Notes under the pieces: generated by a model
Databases searched by the model: none
What the model was told of the DNA's origin: nothing
What the model saw: only the letters and a program-made list of their open reading frames with translations
Program-made: the position numbers and the translations under genes
Part shown: one piece after another, positions 23,953 to 32,342 of the stretch
How positions within the stretch are numbered: position 1 is the first letter of the stretch
Layout of the letters: every line of letters starts with the position of its first letter
Source of the DNA: a virus
Strand: one strand, 5' to 3'
Length of the DNA: 63,229 nucleotides
Virus record (IMG/VR): IMGVR_UViG_3300046004_000392
Coordinates: 1 to 63,229 of that record

Positions 23953-25269
23953 ATGGCAAGTACCTATTCACCACTCAAAATTGAGTTAATTACCACAGGC
24001 GAGCAGTCAGCTACGTGGGGTACAACTACGAATGTTAACTTAGGTACTGCTATAGAAGAGGCAATTGTTGGATCAGCAGATGTTACTTTTTCTAGTGCTA
24101 ACGTGACACTAACCCTAACGGATACCAACGGTACGCAAGCAGCGCGTAATTTAAGGCTCCGACTAATAGGCACGACTGGTGGCGCTAGAAACTTAATTGT
24201 GCCATCGATTGAAAAACAATACATTGTATTGAATGAATGCTCAGATGCAATTACAGTTAAAAACACTACAGGGACTGGAGTAGCAGTACCACCTAGTTTA
24301 TCGGCAGTATTGTATAACGATGGAACAAATGTAACATGTGCTAGCATTTATTCAACATCAGTAGTAACCCCATCGCTAGCAGCAACTGACGCAGTATTTC
24401 TTAATGCCTTACCGGTTTTATACGGCGGTACAGGCGTTACTACTTCTACTGGTACAGGCGCTGGAGTACATGCTAATAGCCCAGCGTTGACAACACCTAA
24501 CATAGGAACTCCATCAGCGGGTGTTTTAACAAGCTGTACTGGGCTTCCTTTAACTACAGGTGTTACAGGTACACTTCCTGTTGCTAATGGCGGAACAGGA
24601 TCCACTAGCGCCGCAACGGGGACAGGTGGAGTAGTATTAGCAAATAGCCCTACGCTAGTCACACCTGCATTAGGTACCCCCTCTGCATTAGTTGGTACAA
24701 ACATTACGGGTACTGCAGCAGGTCTTTCAATAGGCGGCAATCTTACTGGCGCATCGCCAACCGCGGCTACTCAAACTACTGGCACAAATAATACCACCGT
24801 AGCTACAACTGCTTTCGTACAAACGGCGCTGCAGCTCTTGTATCCAGTTGGCGCTATATACTCCTCCACTGCCGCAACGAATCCTGGTACATCATTCGGA
24901 TTTGGTACTTGGGTTGCATTCGGTGCTGGCCGTGTAATGATAGGTAATGGTGGTGGATACTCTGCTGGAGCCACAGGAGGTAGTGCGGACGCAGTTGTAG
25001 TAAGCCATACTCATACAGCGTCATCAGCTGTTACAGACCCAGGCCACGCACATAACGTCCAATTGAAATTTAATAACGGCGGCGGTGACGGATACAGTGT
25101 GGCATCAGGGGCGTTGACAGGTTCAAACTTAACACTTCTTACTCCAGGTACTAATACAGCGACTACAGGCATAACAGTTGCTACTACAATTACTTCAGCT
25201 GGGGTAAGCGGTACTAATGCAAACTTACAACCGTACGTTGTTGTATATATGTGGAACAGGACTGCTTAA
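23953..25269 (+). CDS. Short tail fibre / tail collar protein
   Basis: A 438-aa fibre. The N-terminal domain (YSPLKIELITTGEQSATWG, then NLRLRLIGTTGGARNLIVPS) is a standard environmental-phage attachment domain. A shaft of GGTG-repeats follows (VLYGGTGVTTSTGTGAG). The end is a collar-type knob: LLYPVGAIYSS, GTWVAFGAGRVMIG, SHTHTASS and a final LQPYVVVYMWNR, which is the hallmark end of such fibres. It is a second adhesin beside the 1035-aa fibre. Confidence 0.8.
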   Translation: MASTYSPLKIELITTGEQSATWGTTTNVNLGTAIEEAIVGSADVTFSSANVTLTLTDTNGTQAARNLRLRLIGTTGGARNLIVPSIEKQYIVLNECSDAITVKNTTGTGVAVPPSLSAVLYNDGTNVTCASIYSTSVVTPSLAATDAVFLNALPVLYGGTGVTTSTGTGAGVHANSPALTTPNIGTPSAGVLTSCTGLPLTTGVTGTLPVANGGTGSTSAATGTGGVVLANSPTLVTPALGTPSALVGTNITGTAAGLSIGGNLTGASPTAATQTTGTNNTTVATTAFVQTALQLLYPVGAIYSSTAATNPGTSFGFGTWVAFGAGRVMIGNGGGYSAGATGGSADAVVVSHTHTASSAVTDPGHAHNVQLKFNNGGGDGYSVASGALTGSNLTLLTPGTNTATTGITVATTITSAGVSGTNANLQPYVVVYMWNRTA

Positions 25270-25270
25270 A

Positions 25271-25753
25271 ATGCGGAATACCTTTTACTTTTTGTTAGGT
25301 CTTTTACTTGGCGGGCTATTATCAGCGGGAGTATCGTATGCGGATGAAACAACAATTAATTATAAAGGTCAACCTGTCCCCTCTGCTATGGCTCCTTCGA
25401 TGTCGGCTTTCAGTCAAGATGTTTGCGGCATTGGTGTCAGTGGTGCTGTTAACGGGGGCGTATTTTCTGTAGCAGGTGGCACGATGATTACCGACAACAA
25501 CTGCGTTCGCTTGCGTTGGGCTAAGTTCTTAAGTGACAGCGGCTTGAAAGTTGCGGCAGTATCTCTTGCTTGTGCAGCTACGCATGAAAACTGGGTTGCG
25601 ATGGAAATGTCGGGTTCGCCCTGCCCTATAGGGGGTGCTATTGGTGATGCAGCAAGGAAGGCGTGGTATGATTTACACCCAAAATGGTTTGAGGAAATTT
25701 ATGGTAAAGACTTCGTGCTTATCACTCCTCTGCCTGATTCTTCTAAGGAGTAA
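25271..25753 (+). CDS. Exported hypothetical protein with signal peptide, 160 aa
   Basis: The first 24 residues (MRNTFYFLLGLLLGGLLSAG then YADE) form a clear signal peptide. The mature part has four Cys (DVCGIGVSG, NNCVRLRWAK, LACAATHENW, SPCPIGGAIGDA), fit for periplasmic disulfides. The start is set by position, one base after the fibre stop; an upstream in-frame ATG at 25217 lies inside the fibre gene. It may act in the cell envelope during lysis or in superinfection exclusion. Confidence 0.75.
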   Translation: MRNTFYFLLGLLLGGLLSAGVSYADETTINYKGQPVPSAMAPSMSAFSQDVCGIGVSGAVNGGVFSVAGGTMITDNNCVRLRWAKFLSDSGLKVAAVSLACAATHENWVAMEMSGSPCPIGGAIGDAARKAWYDLHPKWFEEIYGKDFVLITPLPDSSKE

Positions 25754-26897
25754 TTATGTTTATGCATATTGTTACGCAACTCAGTGGGCGGATTACGGCC
25801 CTGTTTACTCAAGCCTTGGCGTCGCTCAAGGTACTACTATGCAAGCTTGTCAACAACTTGCGTGTCAATATTACCCGGGCATACCAGAATGTGCGCAACC
25901 TGCACCTCCTCAACCTCCTGCGTGCTCAGACAGGGTGGAAAACCAATCCCTTAGTTGTGAACCTAACAACAGCGGTGCAATCAATCAAAGCCGCACATAC
26001 GTATGCCAAAGCCAAACTTACACAGATTGGGCCACTACCTCTAACAATTGCACGCCAAACCCTCCAACGTGTCAGACAACTGTTGAAAGCCAAAGCTTAG
26101 TATGCCCACAAAACTTTTCAGGCTCAATACAGCAAACCAAAACAAACGCTTGCTCAGACCCGTATGGACAACCAACGGAAGGCGCGTGGACAACGGTGTC
26201 AAATTCATGTACACCCGACCCTGCAACATGTTCGGTATCAACGCAGGTTAGGACGTTAGCATGTCAGGAAGATTACATTGGAGCAGTAACGGAAAACAGG
26301 ATGTCGAGTTGTGCGACACCTTACAGCGAGCCTGTGTGGAGCAGCTGGATGGTAACTCAGGATACCTGCACCAAGAGTCCAACCAACGTAACGAACATGA
26401 GCAGTCCGTTGAATCCAGTCAGTCCGATAGCACCAGCGATGCAGGAAACGGTGCAGCAGCAACCAGAGACATCGGCAACAGAGATGTTAAGCACACCAGC
26501 TTCCCCTGCAAGCACTGCGGAGACCACATCGGAAACTCCAGCCTCGTCAGGAAGCACAAGTACACAGTCCACCCAACAATCGCCGACCACATCGAGCGGG
26601 ACTACGCCGAGTACATCGCAGCCACAAGTACCAAAGGGCAAAACACTAGTGCCGGGGTTTGGGATAGTACTGAGCCTAGAGATTTTAAACCGACCAATGC
26701 AGATTCAGGAGATTCAGTTGAACGACGCACTGGCATACCAGCAGGAGTTACCATATGAGCTTGGAAGAAATCAAGGAATCTTACTCGAACTACTCAGCGA
26801 AAACGCTATTAGTAGTGGTTTTTGGGATATTAGCACCGCTAGGTGGGACAGTCTACGTAGGTATAACGACCTACAACCGAGTTATAGCGGCGACTGA
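25701..26897 (+). CDS. Exported Cys-rich repeat protein, about 398 aa
   Basis: It starts within the previous gene in another frame, with GAGGAAATTT before the ATG. The first 22 residues are a signal peptide ending in YVYA. Three Cys-rich repeats of about 50 residues follow (ACSDRVENQSLSC, TCQTTVESQSLVC, TCSVSTQVRTLAC). Then come a Pro/Ser/Thr linker of about 80 residues and a helical end. The last 47 codons overlap the spanin-like gene in a different frame. The protein would be periplasmic or surface-exposed; its function is unknown. Confidence 0.7.
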   Translation: MVKTSCLSLLCLILLRSNYVYAYCYATQWADYGPVYSSLGVAQGTTMQACQQLACQYYPGIPECAQPAPPQPPACSDRVENQSLSCEPNNSGAINQSRTYVCQSQTYTDWATTSNNCTPNPPTCQTTVESQSLVCPQNFSGSIQQTKTNACSDPYGQPTEGAWTTVSNSCTPDPATCSVSTQVRTLACQEDYIGAVTENRMSSCATPYSEPVWSSWMVTQDTCTKSPTNVTNMSSPLNPVSPIAPAMQETVQQQPETSATEMLSTPASPASTAETTSETPASSGSTSTQSTQQSPTTSSGTTPSTSQPQVPKGKTLVPGFGIVLSLEILNRPMQIQEIQLNDALAYQQELPYELGRNQGILLELLSENAISSGFWDISTARWDSLRRYNDLQPSYSGD

Positions 26898-27225
26898 ACT
26901 GATTGAGGCTAATAAGCCTTACGACGATACTGATCTAAAGGCAGAAGTCAACGCGCTAAAGGTACAACTAGCTGCACAGCAATCATCTGTAAACACAGTT
27001 AAAGACTCTATGGTTGTTACATCTAACCAGCTTGTATCAATGCAAGAGAAGGTATCAAACGCTATTGGCACTGCCAATGAAGCTAAAGCTATCACTAACG
27101 GTAACGTGCGTGAGACTGCAGCGTCTTTGATGGGCGTACGCGAAGAAATGAAAGCGACACGCGAAGGTATTGAATCACAACTTAAAGCACTAAAACGTGC
27201 TACCAGCAACCCACTAGGAAATTAA
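26755..27225 (+). CDS. Inner-membrane spanin-like protein
   Basis: A 156-aa protein with one N-terminal membrane segment (residues about 18-40, LLVVVFGILAPLGGTVYVGI) and a long coiled coil to the end (LKAEVNALKVQLAAQQSSV and GVREEMKATREGIESQLKAL). This is the plan of an Rz-type inner-membrane spanin, and the holin and endolysin follow immediately. A coiled-coil virion or membrane anchor is the alternative. The start overlaps the preceding gene by 143 bases. Confidence 0.6.
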   Translation: MSLEEIKESYSNYSAKTLLVVVFGILAPLGGTVYVGITTYNRVIAATELIEANKPYDDTDLKAEVNALKVQLAAQQSSVNTVKDSMVVTSNQLVSMQEKVSNAIGTANEAKAITNGNVRETAASLMGVREEMKATREGIESQLKALKRATSNPLGN

Positions 27226-27227
27226 TT

Positions 27228-27725
27228 ATGTTATCAATCATATCAGGACTATTAGGCATAGGTTCATCAGCGCTACCCAGTATACTAGGCTTCTTCCAAC
27301 AAAAGGGAGACCAAAAGCACGAAATGGCTATGGCTCGGTTGCAGACAGAACGTGAAGCTGCGATGGCTGCAGCTGGCTTCGCATCGCAAGAAAAGATTGA
27401 AGCTATCAAGCTAGAAGAAATTGAAGTGCAAACTTACGCGCAAGAGCGCGAGGCTTTATATAACCACGACATGAAGATGATGGACAAGGCTTCTCAAGCT
27501 ACCGTAGACCTAAACGCAAAAGTACGTCCTATAATAGCGTTTACTTTTGTTGGCTTGCTTGTATTAGTAGACCTTGTTGGCTTAGGCTGGGCAATATATA
27601 CTGGTGTTGAGTTTACGACGGCAATGAGCTTAGTCTTTTCTGATGATGAAATGGCAATTGTAAGTAGCATAATTGGCTTCTACTTTGGTTCTCGTCAATG
27701 GGAAAAGCACCGTGAAGGCAAGTAA
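27228..27725 (+). CDS. Holin, three-segment type
   Basis: A 165-aa membrane protein. A first hydrophobic stretch (LSIISGLLGIGSSALPSILG) is followed by a long charged helix (HEMAMARLQTEREAAMAAAG). Then two more membrane segments (IIAFTFVGLLVLVDLVGLGW and the VSSIIGFYFGSRQWEK end) follow. The FYFGSR-x-W end with a charged tail is typical of the 3TM holin family known from gene transfer agents. It directly precedes the endolysin. Confidence 0.8.
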   Translation: MLSIISGLLGIGSSALPSILGFFQQKGDQKHEMAMARLQTEREAAMAAAGFASQEKIEAIKLEEIEVQTYAQEREALYNHDMKMMDKASQATVDLNAKVRPIIAFTFVGLLVLVDLVGLGWAIYTGVEFTTAMSLVFSDDEMAIVSSIIGFYFGSRQWEKHREGK

Positions 27726-28206
27726 AGAACTATTTAAAATGCTTAAACACCACGAGGGCGTTCGGTACAAACCGTATCAATGCCCTGCAAAACTTTGGAC
27801 GATAGGCGTCGGGAGTGTGCTGTATCCAGAACAAGCAAAAATACCGTCAAGTATAGACGGTATGGAGAGGCGCAAGGCGTGGCCTGTTAAACCAGAAGAC
27901 AATCGTAGATGGAGTGAGGAAGAAGTTGACAAGTTATTGGCTAAGGATGTCGCACGATTTGAACGAGGGCTTGCCCGTTATCTACCTATACGACTTTCAC
28001 AGAATGAATACGATGCTATTCTTAGCTTTTGCTTTAATCTTGGTCTTGGTACATTTCAGCGGTCAACCCTCCGTCAGGCGCTTTTGCGTGGGGATAAAGC
28101 AGGTGCTATTGCGAGCCTTCTCAAGTATAATAAAGCCGGTGGTAAGGTCTTGAAAGGACTAGATAACCGCCGTAAAGACGAAGCAGCACTGTTTTTGAGA
28201 GAATAA
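27712..28206 (+). CDS. Endolysin, GH24 lysozyme
   Basis: Muramidase of the T4-lysozyme family, 164 aa. The catalytic pattern Glu15-x8-Cys24-x5-Thr30 (HHEGVRYKPYQC, then WTIGVG) is intact, with Cys in place of the T4 Asp, a known variant. Later features are QNEYDAILSFCFNLG and LDNRRKDEAALFL. No signal peptide is visible, so it depends on the holin. I choose the GTG at 27712 (GGGA upstream, 14-base overlap with the holin); a TTG at 27673 and an ATG at 27739 are alternatives. Confidence 0.88.
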   Translation: MKASKELFKMLKHHEGVRYKPYQCPAKLWTIGVGSVLYPEQAKIPSSIDGMERRKAWPVKPEDNRRWSEEEVDKLLAKDVARFERGLARYLPIRLSQNEYDAILSFCFNLGLGTFQRSTLRQALLRGDKAGAIASLLKYNKAGGKVLKGLDNRRKDEAALFLRE

Positions 28207-28207
28207 T

Positions 28208-30154
28208 ATGCCATTATCCAAACTTGTATTTAAACCAGGAATCAATAAAGACCAGACTAACTACGCCTCTGAGGGCGGATGGTTTGATATGGATAAGGTT
28301 CGCTTTCGTTCAGGTTATCCTGAAAAGATTGGTGGCTGGTTAGTACAAACGTTCCAACAGTACGCAGGGGAAGCAAGATTACTGTTTCCCTGGGGGTTAA
28401 CTACAGGCAATAGACTTCTGTGTATAGGCACTAATGAAAAGATATATGTTACTGCTGGTACAACTTTGTATGACATTACACCAATCAGAATAACCTATAC
28501 AAACGGCACTACGCCATCAACGGGAAATTGCTTTGGTACAACTAATGGGTCTACTACAGTATTAGTTACACTTGCAGGTCACGGTGCTGACGAAGGCGCG
28601 TATGTTACGTTTAGTGGTGCTGTAGCAGTAGGTGGTGTAACTGCTCCAAACTTAAACAAAGAATTTAAGATTAGTAACGTCACTACAAATACGTTTACGA
28701 TTACTGTAGCAAGTGCCGCAACATCAACAGTAACGTCTGGTGGTGGAACTGCAATAACAGCAGCTTTTCAAGTTAACATTGGGTACCCAGTAGTAACAGC
28801 AGGGTATGGTTGGGGTACAGGCACTTGGGGTCGGGGTACTTGGGGATCAAGCTCAACCTCACCTATATATTTTGATGCTAGACTATTCTCCGCAGACAAT
28901 TTTAACAACGACTTAATATTTAACATTGCTGATGGCAGCATATATTATTGGACATACGACGCTAATTTTAGTAGTCGTGCAGTTTTAATGTCCTCATTGG
29001 GAGGCGCAGTAGCTGTGCCCCAACAAGTAGGTACCATAATATTTGCGCCTTCTGGGCATCTGATAGCAATGAGTTGTACTGAATACGACGCTGGTGGCTC
29101 ATCTCCAAATTACCTAGGCCCACTTAATCAGTTATTAGTTAGATGGGCGGATGTATCTGCAGATATTGGACCAGACCCATTAAATTGGAAACCGGAATTA
29201 ACTAACACCGCGGGATTTTTGTACTTGCAGTCAGGTACAAACATTATCACCGCATTCCACGCTAAACAAGAAACACTAATATGGACTGATATCTCCTTAT
29301 CGTCAATGCAGTTCTTAGGTACAGCGGAAGTATTTGGGGTTCAAGAAATTGCTAATGGGGTATCAATTATTGGTGGAAATGTCGTTGCCTCAGCTAACAA
29401 CGTTATTTACTGGATGGGTAACGATAAGTTCTACACATATAATGGTCGAGTAGATACATTACCGTGTACTTTACGGCAATATGTATTTGAAAACATAAAC
29501 CGACAACAAGGGCAAATATTCCTTGCTGGTACAAACAATCAGTTTAATGAAATAGTTTGGTTCTATTGCTCCGCTAACGCATCTGAAATAGATAGATACG
29601 TAATATATAACTACTCAGATAACATCTGGTATTACGGCAATATAAACCGAACTGCTTGGATAGATGCCGGTATATACACATACCCACTAGCTGCTCACGA
29701 CGGGTGGGTATACACGCATGAAAATGGAAACGACGATGGGCAGCCGCTAGGTGTAGCTCCAATAGCTATGGAATCTTATATCCAATCTGCTGATGTAGAT
29801 ATAGAAGACGGAGATAAATTTATGCTTATCCGCCGTATTATTCCAGACGTTAACTTTACTAATTCAGAGACTACCAACCCAGTAACAGGGGCCCCAATAA
29901 CACCAGAGGCAACGATTACAGTTGGTGTCCGGAATTTCCCAGGAGCTGCTAGCTCAACTACGAATGCATCTGGAATATCATCTAATAGAGATATCGTAAC
30001 GGCATCAGCAACTATTAATCAGTATACGAATCAAGTATTCATTAGGGCGCGTGGTCGTCAAATGAACTTTAGAATCGAGTCTAGTAACGTGGGTACGCAG
30101 TGGCAGTTAGGTATGCCTAGAGTTGATGCACGACCAGACGGAACAAGGGGATAG
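28208..30154 (+). CDS. Tail nozzle / stabilisation protein (P22 gp10-like)
   Basis: A 648-aa beta-rich tail protein. It opens with KLVFKPGINKDQTNYASEGGWFDMDKVRF, a start common to podovirus nozzle-type proteins that have beta-propeller folds. Repeated strands with Trp and Tyr (YYWTYDANFSSRAVLM, NVIYWMGNDKFYTYNGR, WYYGNINRTAW) fit blades of a propeller. The end (QVFIRARGRQMNFRIES, WQLGMPRVDARPDG) is typical. It probably forms the tail tube end below the adaptor. The gene follows the endolysin by one base. Confidence 0.75.
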   Translation: MPLSKLVFKPGINKDQTNYASEGGWFDMDKVRFRSGYPEKIGGWLVQTFQQYAGEARLLFPWGLTTGNRLLCIGTNEKIYVTAGTTLYDITPIRITYTNGTTPSTGNCFGTTNGSTTVLVTLAGHGADEGAYVTFSGAVAVGGVTAPNLNKEFKISNVTTNTFTITVASAATSTVTSGGGTAITAAFQVNIGYPVVTAGYGWGTGTWGRGTWGSSSTSPIYFDARLFSADNFNNDLIFNIADGSIYYWTYDANFSSRAVLMSSLGGAVAVPQQVGTIIFAPSGHLIAMSCTEYDAGGSSPNYLGPLNQLLVRWADVSADIGPDPLNWKPELTNTAGFLYLQSGTNIITAFHAKQETLIWTDISLSSMQFLGTAEVFGVQEIANGVSIIGGNVVASANNVIYWMGNDKFYTYNGRVDTLPCTLRQYVFENINRQQGQIFLAGTNNQFNEIVWFYCSANASEIDRYVIYNYSDNIWYYGNINRTAWIDAGIYTYPLAAHDGWVYTHENGNDDGQPLGVAPIAMESYIQSADVDIEDGDKFMLIRRIIPDVNFTNSETTNPVTGAPITPEATITVGVRNFPGAASSTTNASGISSNRDIVTASATINQYTNQVFIRARGRQMNFRIESSNVGTQWQLGMPRVDARPDGTRG

Positions 30155-30156
30155 TA

Positions 30157-30387
30157 ATGGCGCTTAAATCTTTTGCACCACCAAGCTTACCATTACCTCC
30201 AACTGAGTACTCAGCACAGTATTTTAATCAGCTAGTGCGTTCATTAAACACATATTTTCAGCAAGCGGGCTCGACAACACCCATAGTTGTTGATAGTATT
30301 ACATTTAATAATTTACCTACTAGTTCAGCAGGTTTACCCGTCGGAAGTGTGTGGAATGATGCCGGCACTTTAAAGATAGTTATCTAA
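30157..30387 (+). CDS. Small virion protein, 76 aa
   Basis: Begins MALKSFAPPSLPLPPTEY, continues with a helix (YFNQLVRSLNTYFQQAG) and ends LPVGSVWNDAGTLKIVI. This form occurs between nozzle and internal protein genes in marine and freshwater podoviruses. Probably structural; its exact role is unknown. Confidence 0.65.
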   Translation: MALKSFAPPSLPLPPTEYSAQYFNQLVRSLNTYFQQAGSTTPIVVDSITFNNLPTSSAGLPVGSVWNDAGTLKIVI

Positions 30388-30396
30388 GGATTTAAT

Positions 30397-31932
30397 ATGG
30401 CAACACAAAGAATGGCACAGGGATTAGCAAGCTTAGGTCGTAACGGGGACTCAATGCTAATGCACGTATCACCAGAAGAAGTTTCTGGTCTGCAACGATT
30501 AGGTAAGCCGCACGGTATATCACTAACTGTTAACCCACATACAGGCTTGCCAGAAGCATTTAGCTTCGGTAAGTTCTTTAAACAATTTGCTCCTACGCTA
30601 GTAGGCGCAGCGTTAGCCCCAGCAACAGGTGGTGCATCACTAGGCTTAACAGGTATGGCTGCTACAGCAGCTCCTATCCTAGGTGGTTTGGCTACAGGTG
30701 TAGCGTTAGGCCAAGACCCACTTATGTCCGCTATGGCTGGCTTTGGTGGGGGTAGTTTAGGTAACGGCATTGCAGGGATGAGTAGTGGTGCAGGTGGTAC
30801 AGGTGCTGCCGTAGGTGAGACTACATTGAATTCAGCTCCAGGGTTTGCTGCTGAAACAGTAGCATCGGGTACACCTGACGCAATCACTGCCGGGCAAGCG
30901 GCTAGCAATGCAGAGACTGCAGGAAATATTGCAAAGTATGGCGCTATGGAGAATGGTGCAGCGCCAGCTGGTGGGATAGGTAACTTAGCTACAGGCTTAC
31001 AAAACATTGGACAAGAAGGTAGTTGGGATGCGTTTAAAGCTGGAATGGGCGGTGCAGGTGGCCAAGCATCAAATACTCAAGCTGCGTTAGCAATAGGTAT
31101 GCCAGCAGGTATGAGCTACCTAGCTGGTGCAATGCCTCCAGTACCGGGAGAAAACGAGGAAGATAAGTACGATCCTAATAGAACATTAAACTTAAACACT
31201 GACACTGCATTAAACTTAGATACCAATACAGGTTTAAAACTATTAGCGCAAGGTGGCATGACCTCAGGTGGATCTACATCCGTATACGGTAATCAAGATG
31301 GCACTGCAGCACAAAACACACTAAAAGAAGGATATGGCTTAGGCCGACTAAATACGCTGGCAGCTGCTAATACTACTGCAAATGCTGAGATGGGTGGGTT
31401 TGCAGAGGGTGGTAATGTTAGGGTTAATTTAAATACGCCTAGCGGGTTAACACAGCCTAATCCTACTGGAGGTTATTTTAAGGGTGTGAATTTACCAGAG
31501 GGTGTGATGGAGGGTGTGATGGATTATACGCCCGCTAATAAACCTGGATTTATGGCAAGTATGTTAGAAAATCAAGATAGAATTCAAACTATGTTTGCGC
31601 CATTAATGGCGACTATGAAAGACCGAAATGAGTCAGGAAGGCCATTAGGGTTAAGCCTTGCCAAAGGTGGGTTTGCTAAAGGCGGTTACTTAGATGGTGC
31701 TGGTGACGGCATGAGCGATTCAATCCCTGCTACAATAGAGGGCAAGCAGCCAGCTCGTTTGGCTGACGGCGAATTCGTTATTCCTGCTGATGTAGTTAGT
31801 CACTTAGGTAACGGCTCAACCAAAGCAGGTGCAAAACATCTATACAAAATGTTAGATAAAGTTCGCAAAGCTCGTACAGGCAATAAGAAACAAGGTAAAC
31901 AAATTAACCCTAGTAAATACATGCCTGCATAA
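30397..31932 (+). CDS. Internal (ejection) virion protein, 511 aa
   Basis: Probable internal head protein. The N-terminal FGKFFKQFAPTLVGAALAPATGG starts a long Gly/Ala-rich amphipathic stretch (about 50-210) able to enter membranes. The C-terminal 100 residues contain AKGGYLDGAGDGMSDSIPA, then LADGEFVIPADVVSHLGNGS and a basic helix, a block recurrent in podovirus internal proteins. It lies with three other large internal proteins in the normal ejection position. Confidence 0.7.
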   Translation: MATQRMAQGLASLGRNGDSMLMHVSPEEVSGLQRLGKPHGISLTVNPHTGLPEAFSFGKFFKQFAPTLVGAALAPATGGASLGLTGMAATAAPILGGLATGVALGQDPLMSAMAGFGGGSLGNGIAGMSSGAGGTGAAVGETTLNSAPGFAAETVASGTPDAITAGQAASNAETAGNIAKYGAMENGAAPAGGIGNLATGLQNIGQEGSWDAFKAGMGGAGGQASNTQAALAIGMPAGMSYLAGAMPPVPGENEEDKYDPNRTLNLNTDTALNLDTNTGLKLLAQGGMTSGGSTSVYGNQDGTAAQNTLKEGYGLGRLNTLAAANTTANAEMGGFAEGGNVRVNLNTPSGLTQPNPTGGYFKGVNLPEGVMEGVMDYTPANKPGFMASMLENQDRIQTMFAPLMATMKDRNESGRPLGLSLAKGGFAKGGYLDGAGDGMSDSIPATIEGKQPARLADGEFVIPADVVSHLGNGSTKAGAKHLYKMLDKVRKARTGNKKQGKQINPSKYMPA

Positions 31933-32342
31933 TGGGGTTAAAATCCGTACATCCTAATGACGTATACAGTGTATGGGATACTGTAGTACCCTACTTTGAA
32001 CGGGCACTTAGTCATTCTGGTGGAGAATACAGTGTTGAGCATCTAAAGCTATACCTTACTGAAGGTAGGCAAATGTTACTGATTACAGTAGATGCTAATG
32101 AAAAAATAAACGGCGCTCTTACTATAGAGTTCATTAATATGCCAAACGAACGCATTGCTTTTGTTACAGCAGTGGGCGGCAAAATGATGACAGGCAAAGA
32201 CAACTGGGCGCAGTTCGAAGATTGGTGTAGATTTAACGGCGCTACTATGATTAGAGGCGCTGCACATGAATCAGTTGCACGGCTATGGAAACAACTATTT
32301 GACGTTGAGAGCCGATATATAATGGTGGAGAAAAGAGTATGA
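31932..32342 (+). CDS. GNAT-like internal protein, 136 aa
   Basis: Small alpha/beta protein with an acetyltransferase-like (GNAT) order of elements: VYSVWDTVVPYFERAL, then QMLLITVDANEKINGALTIEF, RIAFVTAVGG and a C-terminal HESVARLWKQLFDVE. In T7 the equivalent slot encodes gp13, also a GNAT-like protein needed for virion assembly, so an assembly role is more likely than acetylation. It overlaps both neighbours by 1-4 bases. Confidence 0.6.
   Translation: MGLKSVHPNDVYSVWDTVVPYFERALSHSGGEYSVEHLKLYLTEGRQMLLITVDANEKINGALTIEFINMPNERIAFVTAVGGKMMTGKDNWAQFEDWCRFNGATMIRGAAHESVARLWKQLFDVESRYIMVEKRV

Noticed and set aside
25756-26100. 114-codon basic frame inside the Cys-rich exported gene
   Set aside because: Overlapping shadow without domain or start signal; the signal-peptide frame is more convincing.
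26261-26758. 165-codon rightward frame with a zinc-finger-like CKHC...H...H segment, ending at the spanin-like ATG
   Set aside because: It is a shadow of the Cys-rich exported protein in another frame, with random-looking composition and no ribosome site. The ATGA contact is probably chance.
27673-27711. Earlier TTG start for the endolysin
   Set aside because: It would extend the protein by 13 residues into the holin's coding end without a ribosome site; the GTG at 27712 is better placed.
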